NCBI GenBank assembly: GCA_020025075.1
Contig: JAHHSR010000048.1
Span: forward strand, 1 to 11,947
DNA from: Pectinatus sp.
GTDB taxonomy: Bacteria > Bacillota > Negativicutes > Selenomonadales > Selenomonadaceae
Length of the DNA: 11,947 nucleotides
Direction of reading: 5' to 3'
A program made the position numbers and the translations under genes. Shown here one piece after another: positions 1 through 7,205 of the stretch (the stretch's first letter is position 1; each line of letters begins with the position of its first letter). Below the pieces are notes generated by a model that saw only the letters and a list, made by a program, of their open reading frames with translations, ran no database searches and was not told the DNA's origin.

Positions 1-1
1 G

Positions 2-43
2 TTGCGCCTTACTCATGACTAAAGTCACGAGTATGCGGCGCAA
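2..43. repeat. Long imperfect hairpin closed by TTGCGCC/GGCGCAA
   Basis: Positions 2-8 (TTGCGCC) are the exact reverse complement of 37-43 (GGCGCAA). Inside, ACTC (11-14) pairs with GAGT (29-32) and TGACT (16-20) pairs with AGTCA (23-27), so nearly the whole 42 nt folds on itself. No strong T-run follows on the plus strand and the left side is cut by the window edge. It could be a weak terminator for a plus-strand gene left of the window, or a structured RNA or DNA element. It shares its closing stem with the terminator at 122-151. Confidence 0.6.
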
Positions 44-51
44 TTTCAATC

Positions 52-74
52 AAACAGTAACGCACTGTTTTTTT
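52..74 (+). terminator. Candidate intrinsic terminator (plus strand)
   Basis: AAACAGT (52-58) and ACTGTTT (64-70) form a 7-bp stem with the 5-nt loop AACGC, and the T-run continues to position 74. This is the geometry of an intrinsic terminator reading rightward, perhaps for a plus-strand gene that ends left of the window. The stem has only two G/C pairs, so it would be weak. Confidence 0.4.
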
Positions 75-115
75 ACTACAATTTAAGCACACACTATAGC
101 GTGGTTTTCCTATAT

Positions 116-151
116 AAAAAAGGCGCAATAAGATTACAATCTCTTTGCGCC
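116..151 (-). terminator. Intrinsic terminator after the radical SAM gene
   Basis: Read leftward, GGCGCAA (151-145) pairs with TTGCGCC (128-122). A second stem, AGATT/AATCT (142-138 with 135-131), lies inside it, separated by a 2x2 internal loop. Six T residues follow (complement of 121-116). A GC-rich base followed by a T-run just 7 nt past the stop codon at 159 is a textbook Rho-independent terminator for the leftward gene. Confidence 0.8.
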
Positions 152-158
152 AATAAAA

Positions 159-1137
159 TCATAACTTTTTATAAAAAATTTTTTTAAAATTTTCTACCTG
201 CACACTATCCAAATTATCTTCTTCCTTATTATACGATAAAAAAGAATTACATTGTCGACAACTATCGTTTAAATATCTCTTTTTCTCTAAATGCATTAAG
301 CAAAAATTCAACAACTCTTTGCTCTTCCAATTTAGCGGTTTTAACATTTCCTACTTTAGTATTTAGCCCATAATCTAGGCAACAGGTAATGACATCACCT
401 TTAGGGTTAATTACCATGGAATAAAAAGGAAATGCACATACTTTTTTAGTCAAAGCGGTCTTTTTACCATCATTAACAGCAGCATCCTTCTTGGTATTAT
501 AGTAACTTTTTGCATAATTTTTATCTGAATCAGACCAATTATGCAGTTTTTCAAAAAAAACTTCATCACTAATATCTTTAAATCTTTCGATAAAAAGATT
601 TTTTTCTTCATCTATATTAGTTTCAAACATTTTTACAGCAACAAAAGGCTTACTTGCTCCCATTTTTTTCTTTGCTAAGTGTAAATTTTTTATATTATTA
701 TATATAGTATTTACATCTATTTTAGATCCTGTTACTTTTTCATTGATTTCTTGAATAGGAGAATATATAGAAACCCGCAAATAATCTACTTCATTATCTA
801 TCAATGCCTTAATTACTTTTTCTGAAAGAAATGCCGCATTTGTGGTAATTTCAATTTTATCAGCGATATCCGCTTTTTTAGCTATTTCTATAAAATCACA
901 GATATTTGCATTTAATAAAGGCTCCCCATGATTATATAGTTTCAATGACTTAATTTTACAATCACTATCCCAGTTTTTTAAATCATCAATTATTTTTTTG
1001 AATAGCTCTAACTCCATATATGCAGCATCATTGTAATTGTCATTACTATGAAAACATTGTTTGCATTTAAAATTGCAAATGCTAGAAGGATCTATGAATA
1101 ATACATATGGCTTAGGTAGAGGAACAACATCTTTCAA
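159..1137 (-). pseudogene. Frameshifted radical SAM/SPASM domain protein
   Basis: The first segment (262-1137, 291 residues from a TTG) carries the radical SAM cluster motif C21-x3-C25-x2-C28, an NHGEPL motif near residue 70 and the start of a SPASM domain (Cys234 in CAFPF, Cys252-Cys253 in ITCCLD, then VGNVK). Near 321-331 the frame changes: this segment ends in an unrelated 19-residue tail, while the overlapping frame down to 159 supplies the expected SPASM end, including the missing auxiliary-cluster cysteines (SCRQC). Adding 11 nt back would give a single protein of about 329 residues. SPASM enzymes use S-adenosylmethionine radical chemistry, usually on peptides, proteins or sugars; the substrate here is unknown. 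The N-terminus also looks damaged, because no good ribosome binding site precedes the TTG. The gene is far more AT-rich than its neighbours (13 of 60 G/C at 541-600), which suggests foreign origin. A sequencing error cannot be excluded. Confidence 0.75.
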
Positions 1138-1184
1138 AAAATGTCTACCATTTTTTTTGCAAATCAGTATATTTTATCAAAATA

Positions 1185-1191
1185 CCCCTCC
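1185..1191 (-). promoter_or_regulatory. Orphan Shine-Dalgarno of the radical SAM gene
   Basis: The complement reads GGAGGGG, the only strong ribosome binding site upstream of the radical SAM frame. It lies 4 nt before a TTG (1180-1178), but that codon is out of frame with the rest of the gene by one nucleotide. The frame would join if the A8 tract at 1151-1158 were A7. Confidence 0.5.
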
Positions 1192-1200
1192 ATATTTATA

Positions 1201-1236
1201 AATATGAGCCTTATTATTAATAATAAGGCTCATATT
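1201..1236. terminator. 36-bp perfect palindrome after guaA, likely bidirectional terminator
   Basis: Positions 1201-1218 are the exact reverse complement of 1219-1236. The GC-containing part GAGCC/GGCTC sits low in the stem and the centre is all A/T. It starts 10 nt past the guaA stop codon. In the leftward transcript the stem ends in ATATT followed by TATAAAT, so the T-run is poor but usable. A terminator for guaA is the simplest reading. A second perfect palindrome (1191-1206, 16 bp) overlaps its left edge. Confidence 0.6.
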
Positions 1237-1246
1237 ATTAATAAAA

Positions 1247-2785
1247 TTATTCCCACTCAATTGTCGCCGGTGGTTTAGAGGTAACATCATAGACGATTCT
1301 ATTTACACCCGTCACTTCATTGACTATACGCCTTGATACCTTGTCGAGCACCTCATAAGGAATGTGTGCCCACTCGGAAGTCATGGCGTCAGAGCTCGTC
1401 ACGGCACGCAGGGCAATGGTATGGCAATAGGTACGGCTATCACCCATGACACCGACAGAACGGATGTTGGGCAGGCAGGCAAAATACTGCCAAATTTTTT
1501 CGGCAAGGCCGGCCTTGGCAATTTCTTCACGGAAAATGGCATCTGCTTCCCGCGTAATTACGAGTTTTTCTTCCGTCACTTCGCCCAAGACGCGAATGGC
1601 AAGACCCGGTCCCGGGAAAGGCTGGCGCCAAACCATTTCGTGCGGAATGCCAAGTTCTTCTCCCACAGCGCGCACTTCATCTTTAAATAATTCGCGCAGC
1701 GGTTCGATGAGTCCCAATTTCATATCTTTAGGCAGCCCACCAACATTGTGGTGGCTCTTAATCGTCGCCGAGGTTTTCGTGCCGCTTTCAACAATATCGG
1801 GATAAATCGTGCCCTGCACGAGATAGTCAATCTGCCCTAATTTATTGGCTTCTTCTTCAAAAATGCGAATAAATTCCGTGCCAATAATCTTTCTTTTTTG
1901 TTCAGGGTCGCTAACGCCTTTCAGCTTGCCCAAAAAGCGCGCCTGTGCATTGACGCGAATAAAATTCATGTCAAATTTATCTTTGAAGAGGCGTTCGACA
2001 TTATCGCCTTCGTCCTTGCGCAAAAGGCCATGGTCGACAAAAATACAGGTAAGCTGCTTGCCAACGGCCTTATGGGTAATAACCGCAGCAACAGAAGAGT
2101 CAACGCCACCCGAGAGAGCGCAGATGACTTTCTTATCGCCAACTTTAGCTTTTATTTCAGCAATTTTTGTTTCGGCAAACGACTGCATGTTCCAATCGCC
2201 ATTTAGATGGCAAATGCCGAAGAGAAAGTTTTTGAGCAATTTTTTGCCAAAAGGCGTATGCTCAACTTCCGGATGGAATTGTACGCCGTAAAAGCCTCGC
2301 TTTTCATCGGCCATTGCCGCCACCGGAGCAGAGGGCGTCTTGGCTAGAATTGAAAAGCCCTGCGGTGCTTCGGCTACGTAATCGCGATGGCTCATCCAGC
2401 AAATATCTTTTTCTTCAATGCCGGAAAACAGGGCATTGTCACTTTTCAGCTCAATCGAAGTCTTGCCATATTCGCCAGCTTCAGCTTTTTCTACCTTGCC
2501 GCCTAATTCGTTGGCAATAATCTGATGGCCATAGCAAATGCCCAAAATGGGCACGCCCATATCAAATATTCCCTTTACAGCCTGTGGCGTATCATCGGCA
2601 TAGACACTGGCAGGACCGCCCGTGAAAATAATGCCGCGCGGCTTTTTGCTTTTAATAATTTCGAGGGAGCAATCATAGGGCACTATTTCGCAATAAACGC
2701 CACAATCTCTGACGCGGCGCGCGATAAGCTGATTATATTGCCCGCCAAAGTCAATGATTACTACCATTTCCATATCATTGGTCAA
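1247..2785 (-). CDS. guaA: GMP synthase (glutamine-hydrolysing)
   Basis: Converts XMP, glutamine and ATP to GMP, the last step of guanine nucleotide synthesis in the cytoplasm. The class I glutamine amidotransferase domain comes first, with the nucleophile Cys84 in GICYGHQ and the His171/Glu173 pair in FHPE. The ATP pyrophosphatase domain follows, with its P-loop SGGVDSS at about 225-231. The dimerisation domain ends in the family-typical ATIEWE. I place the start at TTG 2785 because GGAGG (2799-2795) lies about 9 nt upstream. That gives 512 residues, the usual GuaA length. The longer frame from TTG 2800 would put the ribosome binding site inside the gene. There is no visible promoter of its own: the fba terminator T-run runs straight into the ribosome binding site. 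A palindrome closes the gene at 1201-1236. Confidence 0.97.
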   Translation of the reverse strand: MTNDMEMVVIIDFGGQYNQLIARRVRDCGVYCEIVPYDCSLEIIKSKKPRGIIFTGGPASVYADDTPQAVKGIFDMGVPILGICYGHQIIANELGGKVEKAEAGEYGKTSIELKSDNALFSGIEEKDICWMSHRDYVAEAPQGFSILAKTPSAPVAAMADEKRGFYGVQFHPEVEHTPFGKKLLKNFLFGICHLNGDWNMQSFAETKIAEIKAKVGDKKVICALSGGVDSSVAAVITHKAVGKQLTCIFVDHGLLRKDEGDNVERLFKDKFDMNFIRVNAQARFLGKLKGVSDPEQKRKIIGTEFIRIFEEEANKLGQIDYLVQGTIYPDIVESGTKTSATIKSHHNVGGLPKDMKLGLIEPLRELFKDEVRAVGEELGIPHEMVWRQPFPGPGLAIRVLGEVTEEKLVITREADAIFREEIAKAGLAEKIWQYFACLPNIRSVGVMGDSRTYCHTIALRAVTSSDAMTSEWAHIPYEVLDKVSRRIVNEVTGVNRIVYDVTSKPPATIEWE

Positions 2786-2800
2786 AATCCTTACCTCCAA

Positions 2801-2864
2801 AAAATATAAAAAAACAAGCTCTCTTTACAGTTTACTATGGCACGCTGTCTGCTGTAAAGAGAGC
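2801..2864 (-). terminator. Intrinsic terminator of fba
   Basis: In the leftward direction GCTCTCTTTACAG (2864-2852) pairs perfectly with CTGTAAAGAGAGC (2830-2818), a 13-bp stem around a 21-nt loop. It is followed by TTG, a run of seven T, then ATA and six T. This is a strong Rho-independent terminator starting 24 nt past the fba stop codon. The T-rich tail abuts the guaA Shine-Dalgarno, so it could also act as an attenuator of guaA. Confidence 0.88.
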
Positions 2865-2888
2865 ATTGCTATTTCTGATCTATTTCAA

Positions 2889-3854
2889 TTAAGCTTTGTT
2901 GCTGCAACCTAAGACGTCAGCAATCTTATGCTGAACCAATTCGCGAATGTAATCGCGGCCCGGTGCAATGTACTGACGCGGGTCAAAATGGTCAGGATGT
3001 GCATTCATATGTTCGCGAATGCCAGCGGTCATGGCAAGGCGCAAATCGGAGTCGATATTAATCTTGCAGACGGCCATGCTTGCTGCTTTTCTGAGCTGTT
3101 CTTCAGGAATACCGACTGCATCGGCCAAATCGCCGCCGTTTTCGTTGATAATCTTTACATACTTAGGAATAACGGAAGAAGCGCCATGCAAGACAATCGG
3201 GAAATTGGGCAGGCGTTTTGCCACTTCTTCGAGAATGTCGAAACGCAAAGGAGGCGGTACTAAAACGCCATCAGCGTTGCGCGTGCACTGTTCCGGCGTG
3301 AACTTAAATGCCCCATGGCTCGTGCCGATAGCAATTGCCAAAGAGTCTACGCCTGTCGATTTAACGAATTCTTCAACTTCTTCAGGCTGCGTGTAGGAAG
3401 AATCTTCTGCCTTAACATTGACATCATCTTCAATACCTGCCAGTCTGCCGAGCTCACCTTCTACGACAACGCCTTTTTTGTGTGCATAATCGACGACGCG
3501 TTTGGTAAGTTCTATATTATCCTTAAAACTATGCTTGGAACCGTCAATCATTACAGAGGTGAAACCACCATCGATGCAATCTTTGCAGATTTCAAAGTCA
3601 GCGCCATGGTCGAGGTGAAGAGCAATCGGCAAATCAGTATCTTCGATTGCGGCTTCGACCAATTTGGTCAAATATACATGCTTTGCATATTTGCGCGCGC
3701 CAGCCGACACCTGAAGAATCAACGGAGCGTTCTCTGCCTTAGCTGCTTCGGTAATGCCCTGGATTATTTCCATATTATTGACATTAAAAGCACCTATGGC
3801 ATATCCTCCCTCATAGGCTTTTTTAAACATCTCGGTAGTTGTTACTTTTGCCAT
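2889..3854 (-). CDS. fba: Class II fructose-1,6-bisphosphate aldolase
   Basis: A zinc-dependent glycolytic and gluconeogenic enzyme that splits fructose-1,6-bisphosphate into dihydroxyacetone phosphate and glyceraldehyde-3-phosphate. The 321-residue protein has the N-terminal phosphate-site signature AFNVNN (22-27), the catalytic Asp82 and zinc-ligand His83 in HLDHG, the VEGELG segment (131-136), His180 in GTSHG and His223 in LHGASS as further zinc ligands. The insert after VEGELG and the PPPLRFDILEE segment match the longer class II form. The ATG start has GGGGGT 7 nt upstream. It has its own promoter (3926-3954) and strong terminator, so it is a single-gene transcript with possible read-through into guaA. 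A tagatose-bisphosphate aldolase role is less likely but belongs to the same fold family. Confidence 0.95.
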   Translation of the reverse strand: MAKVTTTEMFKKAYEGGYAIGAFNVNNMEIIQGITEAAKAENAPLILQVSAGARKYAKHVYLTKLVEAAIEDTDLPIALHLDHGADFEICKDCIDGGFTSVMIDGSKHSFKDNIELTKRVVDYAHKKGVVVEGELGRLAGIEDDVNVKAEDSSYTQPEEVEEFVKSTGVDSLAIAIGTSHGAFKFTPEQCTRNADGVLVPPPLRFDILEEVAKRLPNFPIVLHGASSVIPKYVKIINENGGDLADAVGIPEEQLRKAASMAVCKINIDSDLRLAMTAGIREHMNAHPDHFDPRQYIAPGRDYIRELVQHKIADVLGCSNKA

Positions 3855-3877
3855 TTGCTTACCCCCAATTTTTAATC

Positions 3878-3898
3878 AGCAGCTTTTACAAAACTGCT
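3878..3898 (-). promoter_or_regulatory. Hairpin in the fba leader
   Basis: AGCAG (3878-3882) and CTGCT (3894-3898) form an inverted repeat, extended inward by TTT/AAA. It lies in the roughly 65-nt untranslated leader, just before the Shine-Dalgarno. It may stabilise the mRNA or influence translation. No known riboswitch is recognised. Confidence 0.4.
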
Positions 3899-3911
3899 CG
3901 ATAGGTAGTTC

Positions 3912-3927
3912 ATCAACCTACGTTGAT
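3912..3927. promoter_or_regulatory. Operator-like dyad at the fba transcription start
   Basis: ATCAAC (3912-3917) and GTTGAT (3922-3927) form a perfect 6-bp dyad with a 4-bp spacer. It overlaps the end of the -10 box and the predicted start of transcription, the usual place for a repressor operator. The cognate regulator is not recognisable. Confidence 0.4.
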
Positions 3928-3954
3928 TATAACATATTTGTTTAGCATTGAATA
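3926..3954 (-). promoter_or_regulatory. fba promoter
   Basis: A perfect TATAAT (-10, complement of 3926-3931) is preceded after 17 nt by TATTCA (complement of 3949-3954), which matches the -35 consensus at only three of six positions. A perfect -10 with a weak -35 fits a regulated sigma-70 promoter. The remaining spacer (3955-4037), between this promoter and the csaB stop, shows no convincing csaB terminator. Confidence 0.65.
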
Positions 3955-4037
3955 GGCTTTCTCGCATTTCTTGCTCAGGCGCAGCTTTTGCCAAGTTTCC
4001 CAAATTCCTTGCCTGCTCACAGAAAAACCCTAAACAA

Positions 4038-5135
4038 TTAATTTTCAGCATGAATTATCTTCAACGCCAGCTTAACATTTAAAAGCGCCTTTTCATGCAA
4101 GGCGTACATGCGCTGCGCATTATTTTTGCGAAATTCATCTTTATTGGCAAGCTTTTTCTCGACCTGCGCCAAAATCTGCTCTGCCGTCACGCTATCTAAA
4201 TCACCGGCTACCTGCTCACCGACAGAGCTCAAAAAGCGCTCTATTTTAGGGTCATATGAAACGCCTATCATCGGCACGCTCATCACGCCGGCAAAGATGA
4301 GAGAATGCAAGCGGACAGAAAGCATAAGTTCCAAATTGCCCGTCAAAGAAAGCAGCTCTCCCGTTGTATATTCAGCGCGAAGCACAATCGCAGGGCGCTG
4401 CATGAGTGAGACAATTTTGTCGGCAGCTTGCGCGTCTTCCGGATACTGCATAGGAATAAAAACAATTTGCGCACCATATGTATCGTTAATTTTATCACAA
4501 GCCTCGGCAATAACCTTCTTGTAGCCGAGCTTATTACGCCATTCGCGCACGCAAATGCCAATAATTGGCTTATCTAAAGCCACATGGTTAGAAGAGAGGA
4601 TATCGCGCCCTATCGCCTTGTCAACAGGATTTATCGCCAAGACAGAATCTGCCGTAGCCCTGATGGGCGGCACGTCAATCCCCATTTGCGCCAATTCCCC
4701 CAAGGAACCTTCATCGCGCACCGTAATCAGGCGCACGCGATTACAGAGCCAGCGCATGAGATGGCGCGGCAGCCAGCCGTAAACGGGGCCTATCCCTTGC
4801 GCATAGAGCATCACCGGCGTGCGAAGCAAAATTCCCAAAAACAAAATGCCCAAATAGTAGTAAAGGCTGCGGCCGCTTGTCACGTTTTGGAGCAAGCTGC
4901 CGCCACCACTAATTAACAAATCCGCTTTGCGGATGGCCTTGATTATCCGCATGAAATCAAGCCAGCCGATGACTTCGACGCCATGCCGTTTTGCCGTATC
5001 GGCAGGATTAGACGAAATCACCGTAAACTCTACTTCATTATCAAGGCCCGCGAAAGTTTCCAGCATTGCAGCGAGCATTGCTTCGTCTCCGGCATTTCTC
5101 GAACCATAATACCCAGAAACCACCACATTACTCAT
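4038..5135 (-). CDS. csaB: Polysaccharide pyruvyl transferase CsaB
   Basis: CsaB proteins transfer pyruvate as a ketal to a secondary cell-wall polysaccharide, which in several Firmicutes makes the ligand for SLH-domain proteins. The sequence fits the polysaccharide pyruvyl transferase family: N-terminal SGYYGSRNAGDEAM (7-20), SGGGSLLQ (76-83), YAQGIGPV (111-118), VRDEGS (139-144), GICVREWRN (193-201) and a C-terminal SVRLHSLIFAG (273-283). I chose ATG 5135, giving 365 residues; the frame opens further upstream, but that stretch lies inside the preceding gene. GGAGG is 13 nt before this ATG, which is long; an in-frame CTG (5141) would be better spaced. The start overlaps the DUF5693 stop by 8 nt, so translation is probably coupled. 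It is the last gene of the secA operon. The family call is strong; the acceptor polymer in this organism is inferred. Confidence 0.92.
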   Translation of the reverse strand: MSNVVVSGYYGSRNAGDEAMLAAMLETFAGLDNEVEFTVISSNPADTAKRHGVEVIGWLDFMRIIKAIRKADLLISGGGSLLQNVTSGRSLYYYLGILFLGILLRTPVMLYAQGIGPVYGWLPRHLMRWLCNRVRLITVRDEGSLGELAQMGIDVPPIRATADSVLAINPVDKAIGRDILSSNHVALDKPIIGICVREWRNKLGYKKVIAEACDKINDTYGAQIVFIPMQYPEDAQAADKIVSLMQRPAIVLRAEYTTGELLSLTGNLELMLSVRLHSLIFAGVMSVPMIGVSYDPKIERFLSSVGEQVAGDLDSVTAEQILAQVEKKLANKDEFRKNNAQRMYALHEKALLNVKLALKIIHAEN

Positions 5136-7188
5136 GCTCAGCTGTACGCCTCCTTTTTGCATATTGTGCCAGATACCAAATAACCTGCAAGCCAAAAATG
5201 GCAATGAGGCCAAAAACAATGCCGAGCATAACGCCATCAATGCCGCGCATGAAGGACATGTACACAGGCGTTCTCATATGAGCAAAAGTTTCAACCATAG
5301 ACCCCTGGCCAATGGTTGAAACAATTGCCAAAGCGCCAAATACCGCCGATGGCCATTTGCGCAGCCAGGCCATAATCATGAGGAAAAACGCCGGATGCCC
5401 AATGAAAATTTCCTTTGAACGCGGCCGTGCATAAAAAGTCTGCTCCAAAAAGGCGCGTATCTTAAGCTCAAATCCCGGCACAAAGATACCGCTTGAGTTG
5501 CCAGAACGCTTAATGAAAATAAAGAGCGCAAATAAGAGGCACAAGAACGCCACAAAGGTTTTCACATACATCTGCGTATCCAAAATTTCTTTAAGCTGCG
5601 TAATTAAGCCCGGCGAATTGAGCGGGTTATCATCATCAAAGATGTTAAAGCGCTGCAAAAGAGCGATGCCAACCAAAATTATCGGCATGATGAAGGTAAG
5701 CTTTATGCCGCGGAAAATATCAATTTCCATGAAATAGCGCGTATCTGCTAAAATTCCCGAAACATAAGCTGCCCCCATAAGGGAGATGGCACTCGTCACG
5801 ACAATGGACAAAATCGCCAAAAGAGCGATTTTGCCTAAAGAGCTCTTTTTGCTGCGACTAGAGCGCGACAGGCTCAAGAGAATAAAAATCATCGCCAGAG
5901 CCGGGAACAAATTAGCAGAGGCCAAAGCACCCAAAATGCGAATTTTATTGCCGTGTCCCATCGCCAAAGGAACCGTGCAAATAAGAGCCGTCAAAATAAA
6001 AAGATAGTACTGATATTTGAGCTTGAAGTTAGGCACGACCTGAGAAAGATAAACAACGCCAGCAGCACAAACACCCCAAAGCAGCAAAATATGCAAGATG
6101 GCATTGCCATCGTAAACGGGAAAAGTGCTCGCCGGACCAATTTTGAAGCCCTTTTCGATAAGGTGTGCACGCGTCTTGGAAAAATATTCGAGATTCGTCG
6201 CCAAAAGGCTCATGCCCGGTGCCGGCTTTTCATAAGGACGCAAAAGGTCAATGCGAATATTGCGCTCTTCATCAGAATTGCTCCAGCGTTCTACAGCTAT
6301 CGACATCTTCAGCTTAGGCTGTTCCGACTTGGGTATCGTATAAAGGCGGGCGCCACGATAATCAAGGTCTGCAGCAAGGTCGATAAGCCCTTTTTGCGGA
6401 TAAAAGCGAAGCTGCGTAACATTTTCAATCATGCCGAGCGTGATATGGCGCTCGTTCATTTTTTGCGCCGTATAAGAAACCAAATCAGGCGCACCTAAAA
6501 CTTCTGGTCCAGAAAAAACGATATCTGATACCTTTATGCCTTTTAAGCGGTCAAATACCGCGTCAATATCGCGCTTATCGACATTTTTATAATTGCTGGG
6601 GCGAGCAATTACATAAAAACCTGCCGCATTGACGGCTTTCATCTCGTCTGTTGGCATTCCCATATTCATCTTGAGAAAATCATCGTAGGAAGCCTTGACT
6701 TGAAGGACTTGTTCATCGCCAATTTGCAATTTTTTAACGCGATTTTTACCGAGCCTAAGCACTAAATCTTCCTTGAGCTCAGAAAAAGTCTTGGGGTCAT
6801 TGCCCGTTACATAAACGTCATCAGCCTTTATCTTATGCTGCGCGACCATTGCACGCCAAGCCGGGCTCATCAAAGAGCCATTATGATAACGCTCGATGAG
6901 CAAACTGCCCGGCGTGGCCGCAGCCTTGCCACTGGCATTTAACTTTTTAAAGGTCGTTTCATAAACGGCCAATGAGGTAATGCCAGATTTTTTCACCTCG
7001 GAGAGTACCTCAGAAGGCGGCAATCCCTCTGTAGCCGCTAATTTCAGAACATCTTCATAATCGAGCGCCAGCTCAACGGTATTGTTGTTTCGCTCAATCT
7101 GATAGCGCTGAAAGCTAATCACTAAACCCGCGATAAGGCCAATAGCAATGATTAGCAAAAAAAAGCGGCTTGTCTTGAAGCTTTTCAA
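5128..7188 (-). CDS. DUF5693 family polytopic membrane protein
   Basis: An uncharacterised membrane protein of 686 residues (numbering here from TTG 7188). One N-terminal membrane anchor (about 9-26) is followed by a large, probably extracytoplasmic domain of about 335 residues. About eight or nine hydrophobic spans then follow, from about 363 to 674, ending in a short basic cytoplasmic tail (KRRR). A conserved-looking RPRSKEIFIGHPAF stretch (about 588-601) precedes the last spans. I prefer TTG 7188 because AAGGTGGG (7203-7196) lies 7 nt upstream; GTG 7200 falls inside that Shine-Dalgarno. The gene sits between the DUF2993 gene (stop 17 nt upstream) and csaB (8-nt overlap), which points to a role in export, assembly or pyruvylation of a cell-wall polysaccharide. 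DUF5693 was assigned from sequence resemblance; no catalytic motif is recognised. Confidence 0.8.
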   Translation of the reverse strand: MKSFKTSRFFLLIIAIGLIAGLVISFQRYQIERNNNTVELALDYEDVLKLAATEGLPPSEVLSEVKKSGITSLAVYETTFKKLNASGKAAATPGSLLIERYHNGSLMSPAWRAMVAQHKIKADDVYVTGNDPKTFSELKEDLVLRLGKNRVKKLQIGDEQVLQVKASYDDFLKMNMGMPTDEMKAVNAAGFYVIARPSNYKNVDKRDIDAVFDRLKGIKVSDIVFSGPEVLGAPDLVSYTAQKMNERHITLGMIENVTQLRFYPQKGLIDLAADLDYRGARLYTIPKSEQPKLKMSIAVERWSNSDEERNIRIDLLRPYEKPAPGMSLLATNLEYFSKTRAHLIEKGFKIGPASTFPVYDGNAILHILLLWGVCAAGVVYLSQVVPNFKLKYQYYLFILTALICTVPLAMGHGNKIRILGALASANLFPALAMIFILLSLSRSSRSKKSSLGKIALLAILSIVVTSAISLMGAAYVSGILADTRYFMEIDIFRGIKLTFIMPIILVGIALLQRFNIFDDDNPLNSPGLITQLKEILDTQMYVKTFVAFLCLLFALFIFIKRSGNSSGIFVPGFELKIRAFLEQTFYARPRSKEIFIGHPAFFLMIMAWLRKWPSAVFGALAIVSTIGQGSMVETFAHMRTPVYMSFMRGIDGVMLGIVFGLIAIFGLQVIWYLAQYAKRRRTAEHE

Positions 7189-7205
7189 AATTTTTCCCAC
7201 CTTCG

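Noticed and set aside
90..103. Near-palindrome CACACTATAGCGTG
   Set aside because: One mismatched pair and no room for a loop; no T-run after it on either strand.
2801..2888. Purine riboswitch before guaA
   Set aside because: The spacer is mostly a perfect terminator stem. The conserved three-way junction core of purine riboswitches is not present.
3315..3875. Plus-strand open frame of 186 codons
   Set aside because: Lies antisense to fba, which has complete catalytic motifs. No ribosome binding site or recognisable protein family; a shadow of codon bias.
3960..4037. Possible terminator after csaB
   Set aside because: Only a 5-bp CAGGC/GCCTG pairing with a loop of about 31 nt and no T-run; not convincing. 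The operon may read on toward fba.
5953..6498. Plus-strand open frame of 181 codons
   Set aside because: Antisense to the DUF5693 gene, with composition rich in Arg, Lys and Asn typical of shadow frames and no domain resemblance.
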